Of a DNA stretch of 64,000 nucleotides, positions 34,918 through 43,556 are shown piece by piece (positions within the stretch are counted from its first letter, which is position 1; each line of letters begins with the position of its first letter). The translations under genes were made by a program, and so were the position numbers. Source of the DNA: Polymyxa betae (taxonomy: Eukaryota; Endomyxa; Phytomyxea; Plasmodiophorida; Plasmodiophoridae). The stretch spans positions 1 through 64,000 of the forward strand of contig RBZT01000623.1 in assembly GCA_003693705.1 (NCBI GenBank), written 5' to 3'. The notes beneath the pieces are model-generated. The model searched no databases. It was not told the origin of the DNA and saw only the letters and a program-made list of their open reading frames with translations.

Positions 34918-36502
34918 TTACTGTATTCATTGGTTAGAAGAAAGAGACGTAAATCATAATATTGTAACGTTACCAATTCATCACTCATGGCATGTCTCCC
35001 TTCTCTATACCATATAAGAACCTTGTCCAAAATCTGCTGGTGAGAAGGCATGATCGACAGCAACATTTAGGGTCCCGGGTCTGATGTGGAACGTCCCGAA
35101 CGGCGACCTTATGCATAGTTAGCATCACCGACGTTCTCAGCATCACTATAAAGTCCAGAAGCGGACAGTACTCCATCAGCATCTCCTGGATTCGGGCTGA
35201 ATTTAAACGCATGAGGGCTGCGATGGCTTGCGTCGTCATGAGCTCCGATGACGGAATCCAGCGAACCATCCGGCTTTTGCTCTCTTTGCTCTGAAACGAG
35301 CTCGCTCTCACATCCAAGAAAAAGAACCCGCGAGTCTTAGCATCAATGAACTTTTTGCAAGTGAATTGTCAAGCATGCACAATTCCAAATCTTACCATTT
35401 GACGAGCTTGCGGGCCGAGCTCGCCCAGCATCTGCCGATAGATTTTCAACGGTGAGGGAAGCGCTTGAAAAGCAGCCCGATCGGTACCCTTGCAAATCGC
35501 CGGATGCAGGCCGCGATTCCAATCGAGATTCAGGCAATCGCGAGAGCAGTATACAGCCGTATTGCACAAGCCACATAAATGCACGCTGGATTCCAACATA
35601 TCAACCTGACACCACCAGCATAAACGCCGGTTCCTACTCGGCGATGCATTCGAATGCATTTGTAACGGTTCCACATGCGATTCCAATACCCGTTGCAATT
35701 CGCGAACGGCGGGCGTACTATCAGCAATTTTGACAATCGCGGATTCGACAAGCGGCAGATCATCAAATGAGAAAGGAGTCGGAACAGATACCGGCGTCGA
35801 TTGCGAATTAGGTTTCGCTTTCGGTGGAAATGTTTCGATTTTGTAATCGACGTTCTCATTGAAGATGATCTGTTGACGTTTGCCATATTCATGAAACGGA
35901 TCGAGATCGTATTGCGTCGCGAACATCAGGGCAGATTCGGCAAGGTCTGTTGGCAGCAGGATGGCCCTTTTGGCATCGATATCAAGAAAGATTGCGAAGA
36001 GGGCAATGGGTTCGCTTTCGCCGTTGAAGAGAATGCAAACGATGATGCGGTGCTGCTTGGTGAAGCCTCGATACAGAACCCATTTCGTACCAGGCGCGGT
36101 CGGCGGCCATGATGTCGGAGCTGGTGATTTCTGCTCCCACGTTAACGCCATGAAGGACTGTTCGACGCGCAGCAACAAACGGCAGCCTTCCTGCAGATCG
36201 TACTGGCTCACTGCTATGGTTGGATGCTTCCGTTCCGATTCTAGGAAGGCTTCAAGAACCTCTTTGCTGGGCCATGGCGAGACAAACTCGTCCGGATTGT
36301 CACGGATTAGCTCGACGAGGTCATCGGTATGTAGCGAGCAGAAATGAATACGGAACCAACAATCGGCAGCCGATTGAGAATAGAACGCGAACGTCAACGA
36401 CGACCGCAGCAAGCCGTTTCGCACCTGGATGTCAGGGAAGCGGTCCCATCTCAACCTAGAACGAGCGCAGGCCTGCCAGAAGCTCGAATCGCCATCCGCC
36501 AT
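34918..36502 (-). CDS. MYND-type zinc finger protein
   Basis: ATG at 36502 opens a long first exon of about 369 codons, with introns of 45 nt (GTAAGA..AAAAAG), 56 nt and 53 nt restoring frame to a TAA at 34918; about 476 residues. The MYND finger is at about residues 295-340: CWWCQ, LCGLCNTAVYCSRDC, then LDWNRGLHPAIC, with the expected Cys/His spacing. N-terminal to it is an unrecognised 290-residue region with a Pro/Ser linker (KPNSQSTPVSVPTPFSFDDL). MYND fingers bind proline-rich partners. The C-terminal helical region (IPSSELMTTQAIAALMRLNS) is also unrecognised. The last two introns are less certain, because without them the frame ends a little earlier or later. No SET domain is visible, so it is not a SMYD methyltransferase. 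Confidence 0.72.
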
Positions 36503-36584
36503 TCTCGAGCTGGCCCTCGGGACGGACGCGTGCCAAGCAACTTTGGCTGCTTATTTATATATTCTAAACGATTAGTTGGCTAAG

Positions 36585-38529
36585 TTATGGAACGGGGTAT
36601 GAAGCCTTGTCTGGTGGTAATGGCTGCAGAATATGCTGGACCCAATGATTTCTATTCGATTCCAGCAACTCGAGGCAAATCGGGACAGAGCTGGAGAGGT
36701 CGGCGAATGATGCAAACAGCGGCCGAACGACGAAGTCAATGAAACTCAATTGACATTTCGGGATATCGGTGAAGTTGCGCTTCATCATTGGCGAAACAGC
36801 GAGGCCCTTGTTTTGCTCGGCGTCGCCTTGGGCGTAGAACTCCTGCATTAAGTTCTCGGTCCACCTCAGATAAAGCTCCAATGGTCGGGCTAGATTGCTC
36901 AAATCGGCGACGTGCAAAGCCCCTTGCAGATATTTCTACACAATGAGTCAGACAAAAATACCAAGCACAAATGCTTGAGAGGGAGTTCAATACCCTCTTC
37001 CTCAAATTGCTGTCGAACGGCAATCGACCTGAGGCGAGCTTCTCGTTCTGGAATTCTTCCAAAACGCAAAACGTGTGCATGTGCTGGGTCATGTCGGTTG
37101 CCAAAATCTGAAGACAAGCAATTATGGTTTAAGGGCCTGGATTCCGACACTCCTGTACCATTTCGATAATGTTTGTTCTCATGAACTGGCGTTGTTCGTT
37201 GGTGAGCTCGCCAAGACACCATCGGTATTCGGGCCTCCTTAAGATTCTCATCGCTTCCGAGGCATGATCTATTCTCAACTCGATTAGTGACCATTTGACT
37301 CATCTAGCCCAGCATACATGACTCGAGAACAGAACGGTCGTTGTAGATGAGCGCTAGCTCAGATTCCGTTGCGATCTGGAAGCTGTTATTTGTTCCACTA
37401 AACATCGATCAGCTTAGTAGCTTCAAACTACTTCCCAAACGCGTACGGATGGCGAAAATCATGACAGGCGGCGGCGATCACAGCCGAAAGAATCTCCATG
37501 GCGTTAAGTTGTTGCAGTTGCCAATGTGGCTTGAGGAAGAAGTACACAGCAGATAGGACATCGCATCCGTGAATTCGCGAATGGAACGGGACATTGTTAT
37601 AGCCGGATTCGATTTCTTGAAAGAATGCCGCAAGCCTGAAAAATCATTGATGACGAGTTATTGACCTTGACCATGACCTCTTACTGGGCTAGATTCACAG
37701 ATAAGCTATTCGCAATGCCAGAAGAGAAGGCGATATGGATACCCAAAACCAAGATCGGGTTACCACCCGAAACTTCATCCAGATCAAAGACATTGAAATC
37801 ATTCCAGGAATCCAGCATCGACAGTACGTGCTGGGCGGCCTTATCGCTAATCTCTTTCGTCATAGAAAGAATCGCTTCTTGCTGAGAAGTCACCAGCTTC
37901 CCTGCCATGTAATTCGCCGATTTGATCTGGTTGGCACGATTTCGAAATCGGTCAATGGGCTTGCTTTCGATATTTGGAGACTCCAGCAAGGCATTGGCTG
38001 CCAAATCCGGTTGCAAATATTCATTATTCAGCCATTGGAAGATCTCGTTATCAGCGCCACCGACTTTCGAATCGATACGGATGCGATTGTATCCATGACG
38101 TGCCGTTTTTGTTGCTCGGCGCTGATGGGTGATAAGAAGGTTAGCGACCTTCTCGATCTGGGTTCGTATCACATCATTGCTAGCAACATCAGGCGTTTTC
38201 AGCAGCTGCTGTATAATTGCCTGGGCATTTTGCAATTCTGAGCCAGCAGCCGTTACCGAAAACATAATCTACAGGTCGAACCCTCCAAACGACCTGAAGA
38301 ATACCATAGATCGTAGCTGATTCATTATATATCCAGGTCATTGGGTACTCCAAAGCCAAAGATACTTCGGGAGGACTGACCACCATGATAGAGATTCAAA
38401 ACCCGTGAAGTCTAACACGAACTCCGTCTTTATTGGTTTCATAACAATACAACAGAAAAGTATTACAAAGAGCAAAAGCCACTGGATGGTAGAGCAGAAA
38501 GCCTTCTCAAGGTGAACTTTCTGTGCCAT
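36585..38529 (-). CDS. Membrane-anchored class I 3',5'-cyclic nucleotide phosphodiesterase
   Basis: Eight exons with introns of 49, 56, 49, 49, 49, 51 and 58 nt give 527 residues in frame. Exon 2 (38316-38294) is only 23 nt. The N-terminus has one hydrophobic anchor (IQWLLLFVILFCCIV). A 190-residue linker precedes the catalytic domain, which opens LLDSWNDF-like (SMLDSWNDFNVFDLDE). The splice restores the metal-binding signature ACHDFRHPGTNNSFQ, then IYNDRSVLESYHAS, ILATDMTQHMHTF and GALHVADLSNLARPLELYLR with the second His-Asp. The end is EFYAQGDAEQNKGLAVSP and PKCQLSFIDFVVRPLF. All class I PDE landmarks are present, so it should hydrolyse cAMP and/or cGMP. Specificity cannot be read by eye. 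It is divergent from EFL. Confidence 0.92.
38294..38316 (-). other. 23-nt microexon of the phosphodiesterase gene
   Basis: This exon links YSS-type residues between two short introns (49 and 56 nt). Including it makes the whole 1,584-nt coding sequence keep frame, and both flanks have GT..AG borders. Confidence 0.65.
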
Positions 38530-38927
38530 GGACAGCTAAAAACAAAACTTTAGAGAGGGATATCCTGTTTTTGTTTTCAATCCGGAAGTCTGGGAGTATC
38601 GCTCTTTCGGAGGCAGATTTTAACTCGACATAGGCGAGAGAATGGAATGGAGACGATAGACAGCGATAGATTTAAGGCAGGGCGGAAAAAGACAGGATCC
38701 GAAACCCGGAACATTCCGGCGACGGGCAGGTCCGCACGGACATAGTTGTCCGAGGCTCGGCAACTCGGATTAGTGGGAAAACTCTGGGTTTTCGGGCATG
38801 GCTGTGGCTGGTATGGAATGCACCCTGGGGCCGCAGATCCTCACTCATAGTTGTGCGGATCCGCGGCCTCGCCCTCTGTCATTCCGCCATTCGATTCGTT
38901 TTTGTCGTCTTGTCGATCTAAGATCCA
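38530..38927. promoter_or_regulatory. Divergent promoter region of phosphodiesterase and EFL
   Basis: 398 bp between two start codons pointing apart. GC-rich near EFL. No TAGGGTTT box is visible, and no repeated motif stands out. Confidence 0.4.
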
Positions 38928-40319
38928 ATGGCCACCCAAGGAAAGACCCACTTGTCCATCGTCATCTGCGGTCATGTCGACTCCGGCAAGTCGACCACCA
39001 CCGGCCGATTGCTGTTCGAGCTAGGCGGTATCCCCGAGCGTGAAATGGAGAAGCTCCGTCAGGAAGCCGAAGTTCTGGGCAAGTCCTCCTTCGCCTTCGC
39101 TTTCTACATGGATCGTCAGAAGGATGAGCGTGAACGTGGTGTCACTATCGCTTGTACCACCAAGGAGTTCTTCACCGAGCAGTACCACTACACCATCATC
39201 GACGCTCCTGGTCACCGTGATTTCATCAAGAACATGATCTCCGGTGCCGCCCAGGCCGATGTCGCCCTGCTCATGGTTCCCGCCGATGGTAACTTCACTA
39301 CCGCCATCGCCAAGGGTAACCGCAAGGCCGGTGAAATCCAGGGTCAGACCCGTCAGCACGCTCGTCTGATCAACCTGTTGGGTGTCAAGCAGTTGATCGT
39401 CGGTATCAACAAGATGGACTGCGACACTGCCGGCTACAAGCAGGAGAGATACAACGAAATCGCCGACGAAATGAAGAACATGTTGATCAAGGTCGGATGG
39501 AAGAAGGAGTTCGTTGAGAAGTGCGTTCCCTGCCTGCCCATCTCCGGATGGAAGGGTGACAACCTGCTCTCCAAATCCACCAACATGACCTGGTGGAACG
39601 GTGTTAAGGCTGTCGACCAGCTCGGCAAGGAGCACCTCATTGTCACCTTGGTCGACGCTCTGAACAACTTCTGTGGTCTGCCTGAGCGTAAGAACAACGC
39701 CCCTCTGCGTCTGCCCGTCTCCGGTATCTACAAGATCAAGGGTGTCGGTGATGTCTTGGCCGGTCGTGTTGAACAGGGTACCCTCAAGATCAAGGATGAA
39801 GTCGTCTTCATGCCCACCCACACCGCCAAGGACCCATGCAAGGGTTCGGTCTTCACCATCGAAATGCACCACAAGCGTGTCGACCAGGCCTGCTCTGGTG
39901 ACAACGTCGGTATGAACATCAAGAACTTGAACAAGGACCGTATGCCTTCGGTTGGTGACGTCATGGTTCTGTCCAGCGACGCCGGCTTGAAGCCAGTCAA
40001 GAACTTCACCGCCCAGGTCCAGACCCTCGACATCCCAGGAGAAATCAAGGTCGGATACTGCCCAATTGGTTTCGTCCGATGTGGTCGCTCTGCCTGCAGA
40101 ATCACCCAGCTCAACTGGAAGGTCGGCAAGGAGACCGGTCGTAAGAAGCTGGAAGGCCCCCACTCCCTCAAGGCCAACGAAGCCGCTGAGGTCGTGTTCG
40201 AGCCCGTCCAGGCTCTGGTCGTCGACACCTTCAAGAACTGTGAGGGTCTGTCTCGAATTGCCTTCCTTGACGGTAACTCAGCTGTCATGTTGGGCAAGAT
40301 CGTCGCTGTTGGCAACTGA
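38928..40319 (+). CDS. EFL: Elongation factor-like GTPase (EFL)
   Basis: An uninterrupted 463-residue frame. The GTPase domain shows G1 GHVDSGKST, switch I with RGVTIACTTKEF, G3 DAPGHRDF and G4 NKMD. It is EFL rather than EF-1alpha: it opens HLSIVICGHVDSGKSTTTGR and has FELGGIPEREMEKLRQEAE, RKAGEIQGQTRQHARLINLL and TNMTWWNGVKAVDQLGKEHL, all EFL hallmarks. Domains 2 and 3 follow and the protein ends LGKIVAVGN. EFL replaces EF-1alpha in delivering aminoacyl-tRNA to the ribosome in scattered eukaryotic lineages. Codon use is strongly biased to C/G-ending codons compared with neighbours, as expected for very high expression. The bias also creates a long spurious frame on the other strand. No intron. 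Confidence 0.97.
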   Translation: MATQGKTHLSIVICGHVDSGKSTTTGRLLFELGGIPEREMEKLRQEAEVLGKSSFAFAFYMDRQKDERERGVTIACTTKEFFTEQYHYTIIDAPGHRDFIKNMISGAAQADVALLMVPADGNFTTAIAKGNRKAGEIQGQTRQHARLINLLGVKQLIVGINKMDCDTAGYKQERYNEIADEMKNMLIKVGWKKEFVEKCVPCLPISGWKGDNLLSKSTNMTWWNGVKAVDQLGKEHLIVTLVDALNNFCGLPERKNNAPLRLPVSGIYKIKGVGDVLAGRVEQGTLKIKDEVVFMPTHTAKDPCKGSVFTIEMHHKRVDQACSGDNVGMNIKNLNKDRMPSVGDVMVLSSDAGLKPVKNFTAQVQTLDIPGEIKVGYCPIGFVRCGRSACRITQLNWKVGKETGRKKLEGPHSLKANEAAEVVFEPVQALVVDTFKNCEGLSRIAFLDGNSAVMLGKIVAVGN

Positions 40320-40505
40320 TTTCCTTTTTACTTTCTATCGATTGAATATACAAGTTTATAAATCCCATTCCTGGCTGTGCTATTTTTGTAGTCTTCTGAA
40401 TCTCAGTATCTGATTGAAATGTCGAATTTGATTCTTGTGCAGATTTTTGTTTCTTATGAATGGTCGGGAATTTCTGTTGGCCGAATTGTTCATGGTTAGA
40501 AGACC

Positions 40506-41633
40506 ATGCTTCGAAGATTGTCTCGTAGATTCCTTTCGACGTTATCGACTGAGCCGATCGCTCAATCGTCGCTGAGGTATCCTCAGGAACCTCATTCCAG
40601 ATCGATCCTTCACACAGGCCAAATAGCTTCCTATGTCCTGGATGATATTCTGAAGAATGCCATCCAATTCAAGCGAAACCGGTCTTTTCACAGCAATCTT
40701 CTCGAACGAAAGACGGTCGCCTTATTGATCGATTCGCCTTCTGCGCGAGCACGACTCTCTTTTGAGATCGCTGCCAAGGAACTCGGCGGGTTTGCCGCGA
40801 CGTACTTCGTTGACGATCTGCCAGCCGATCTTCATTCTGTTACATTATCGGAAGCAGCTTTAGTTATTAGCCAATATGCAGATTGCTTAGCGGTCTGCCT
40901 CGACCACGAAAGCGATCTGCAAGCTGTCGCCGAGTTTTCTCATATTCCTGTCATTAATGCTGAGAATACCCAAGGAAATCCTTGTGAAAGTTGAGTGGTT
41001 TTGAGGAATGTAGAACCCGAGATTAACAGTTTTGGAGTTCTATCAGATTTAATGACAATCGTTGAGGAGAAAGGCAGCCTATCTGGATTGAGAATCGGCT
41101 ATCTCGGCGATTTAGCCAGCGTGCGTGCATATGAGATGATGAGGGCTTCCTGTTCGATGGGAATGCATCTGAAAGGGTGCGATATTTATCGCCAACCAGT
41201 CTGTCTCATGAAAGACAAAGCTGAAGCCGACGAGGTGCTCACAGCATCTTGCTTGAGGCACCTTAACTTATTGTTTCAGGAATGCCAGCATTTAGGCCAT
41301 GAAGGTTCGAGGCAATTCATTGAAGATCCCATCGAGGCAATTTCCGACGCGGATGTAATCATGGGCGACGTCTCATCGGCAATCCAGTTCGAAACCGGGC
41401 ACTTCAGCATCCCGCTAGTTCGAGCGATTCTCAATCGCGCCGAGAGAGGCGCTCTGCTATTAGCGAGTTTGTCATCAGAACAGGCCTGCGAGACGCTCGT
41501 CGCTAAATCCGATGCCATGGGCCGAGTCGGATTCACCCAAACACAGAATCGTCTCGCCATCGAAAAAGCACTGCTCCATCAAGTCGTCACATCACCTCTC
41601 TATAAGCCAGAACGAACCAGACCTATATTTTAA
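40506..41633 (+). CDS. Ornithine carbamoyltransferase-like protein, key residues altered
   Basis: Two exons; an intron at 40990-41037 (GTTGAG..TTGGAG, 48 nt) removes an apparent in-frame TGA and gives 359 residues. The N-terminus is a likely mitochondrial presequence (MLRRLSRRFLSTLSTEPIAQ). The fold lines up along its length: SILHTGQIASYVLDDILKNA, LIDSPSARARLSFEIAAKEL, VINAENTQGNPCEILSDLMT and LRIGYLGDLASVRAYEMM. Catalytic landmarks differ from active enzymes. The carbamoyl-phosphate loop STRTR is SARAR, HPxQ is NPCE, the ornithine-site Asn after GD is gone, and I see neither the SMG loop nor the HCLP cysteine motif. The reading frame is intact and splicing works, so it looks maintained as a divergent or catalytically dead paralogue rather than a pseudogene. 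An active copy may exist elsewhere. Confidence 0.8.
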
Positions 41634-41664
41634 GTAACAAGCAACATATTATTAAAACAGTTAT

Positions 41665-42487
41665 TTACAAAAGGGTCTTGATCGGTTTCGCCTTACGCAA
41701 GCCGCCTTTGCCGTCCGGGAACGCGCCCGCTTTCGCCAATCGCTTCACCAGCACGGGTGTCTGAAAATCGTCGTTTCCGCCCAGGTCGGCGAATCCAATG
41801 ATTCTGTCGACGGCGACGCCATCGTTGAAAACAATCAGAGTCGGCATCACACGAATCGCCAGCTTATGCACGAAGAACGGCGCCTTCTCAGCGTCGACAC
41901 GAATAAATCTGCACGATTGGTGAGCAAAGCCGTGGTCGGGTACGACCCATGGCGCAGCCGGTTACTTGGTATCGGTCTGTTTCGAGGCGATCAGTTGCAG
42001 ATGCTTATCGATGATTTTGCAGCGCTCGAAATCGCGATGGAAAAAGTGGCAGACGACACGATCCGACATCGTCACCTGTTTGAGGAAATCGCATTCGTCA
42101 ACGAGACGATATTCGCCATGACCTTGGCTAAGCTTGGTCTGAGACGCCATTTAACAAACTGTTTCAAAGAGAAAATTCGAGAAATACCTGATGAGCTGCG
42201 AATTGGGATTTTAATTCGTGAAGACGTTTCTCTCTTAAAGATCTTAACACAGGGTCGTCGCCATCATCGTCGTCGCTGTCGTCTTCGGGATCGTCATCAT
42301 CAGGGCGAGCGGGTTTCTTATTCTTGATGAAGACGGGACCTGACCCGGGCGCCCTCTGTCTCTGTTCTTGCTCGACACGTTTGGCTTGCAGAGCGACCAG
42401 GTCATCGGCGGCTGATGCCAGGGCGGCCGACGCCTGGTGCTGAGCAGCTTCGCCAAAGGCGGATCCGCTCCCGCCTGTCTTCAACAT
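41665..42487 (-). CDS. TXNDC9: TXNDC9/phosducin-like thioredoxin-domain protein
   Basis: Three exons with introns of 49 and 57 nt give 238 residues. An acidic linker (DDDDPEDDSDDDDGDD) precedes the conserved helix DPVLRSLREKRLHELKSQF. The thioredoxin-like domain runs LSQGHGEYRLVDECDFLKQV, VVCHFFHRDFERCKIIDKHL, FIRVDAEKAPFFVHKLAIRV, MPTLIVFNDGVAVDRIIGFA. The redox CxxC is absent and a single Cys remains (RCKI), as in TXNDC9/Plp1 proteins, so it is not an oxidoreductase. In other eukaryotes this protein binds the CCT chaperonin and helps fold tubulin and actin. It converges on the OTC-like gene with 31 bp between stops. Confidence 0.92.
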
Positions 42488-42684
42488 TAACGAGATGCTC
42501 TATTGCGCAATGATCACGACCATCATCAGTATATTCGATACAATAAGATGCTTTTTATAGAAATATTTTATACAGTAAAAATATAGTTGTACAATCAATG
42601 CCCATTTACTGATAGAGTACTTTACAATGAATGAAAATGTTGATGCAGGTTGCTTGGATTAAATGTAGAAAAAGCACCAATTGT

Positions 42685-43152
42685 TTACAGCTCGTCGTGG
42701 CTCTCTGCAAGTTCAGCTTGTTGTCGGGTTACGAGCTTCTCCTTCCTCTGGGCGTTTCGTAGCGAAATCTTTCTCAGGGTTCGTCGCTGCTCATCGGGCG
42801 TCATCTGGTCCCAGTTCGTAATCTGGGTCATGGTCCCTGAAGAAGCGCTCAAACTCAGATCCGGCGCTTGACACATGCAATAGACCATCAGGTTGTATGA
42901 TGATAGGCCCGAGCCGATCCAGCTTGATCTGGACGCCATCGACACTCAGCGTCTGAACCTCACCATCCCCTCCATCTGGCAGAGCGAACCGCTGATCTGC
43001 TCCTACATCATCCTCAGCCGCTCCCGGTACCAAGTGCTTCAACATGGACTACCATCGTCGTCCTCTGGCTTAATACCCTGCTCTAATAGTCCCAATGAAG
43101 CGATTAGAAGGCAAGACCAGATGATGATGAGAGGCCGCAGCATTATTCTCAT
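42685..43152 (-). CDS. Small secreted or ER protein with conserved KLDRLGPI..ITNW..M domain
   Basis: Three exons with introns of 50 and 49 nt give 122 residues. A signal peptide is clear (MRIMLRPLIIIWSCLLIASL). The mature part reads VQTLSVDGVQIKLDRLGPII, then TMTQITNWDQMTPDEQRRTL and a basic coiled tail (RKISLRNAQRKEKL) ending SHDEL. The pattern resembles a conserved eukaryotic domain (KLDRLGP.V...G...I.NW..MT..E...T), whose biochemical role I do not know. The HDEL-like C-terminus (SHDEL) matches the ER-retention signal K/HDEL, which strongly suggests an ER lumen resident. The start codon is the first ATG of the signal peptide. It is divergent from the ABCA gene. Confidence 0.75.
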
Positions 43153-43556
43153 TTAAATCGCGCTTTATAACTTTGACGTTGTCTTTTGAACGACGAATTT
43201 TCGTTCGCTTCCTGCTTGCGACGAACGCGTCTGGCCACTCGATTCCAGACATTTTTGAATTTGAAATAACATCCCATGATGGATGCAATTGCTGCTTGGC
43301 GGACGGGGCACTCTCCTTGATGTCGAGTCTGGTTCTGATATTGAAGAATTCTTGGTTGTTAAAGCCAACATGGAGGTCGACAATCTAGATTGCATTCAGA
43401 ACGGGGAACAGTCCAGAAGGCTGCGATGACGTCGACATGCTGCAGGCAGCGTCTCACATAACATCTTTCCCATCGTCACAGCCAGGGACACTGCCGGGCT
43501 GCGTTTGCAATCCGCTGGACCGGCTTGACGTCCTGCATTTGGAAACCAGGACGATC
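43153..43556. other. Divergent region between the SHDEL protein and ABCA genes
   Basis: About 400 bp between start codons. Overlapping frames of 60-76 codons on both strands show no similarity. An upstream ABCA exon is possible, because the frame before 43557 is open. Confidence 0.35.

Noticed and set aside
39021-40163. A 380-codon open frame on the minus strand across EFL
   Set aside because: It is the mirror of a highly biased codon set in a strongly conserved plus-strand gene; its protein is low complexity (Val/Leu/Asp/Gly-rich) with no start context or family.
40992-40994. In-frame TGA inside the OTC-like gene, as possible recoding or selenocysteine
   Set aside because: A 48-nt intron at 40990-41037 removes it and gives the expected NPCEILSDLMT continuity.
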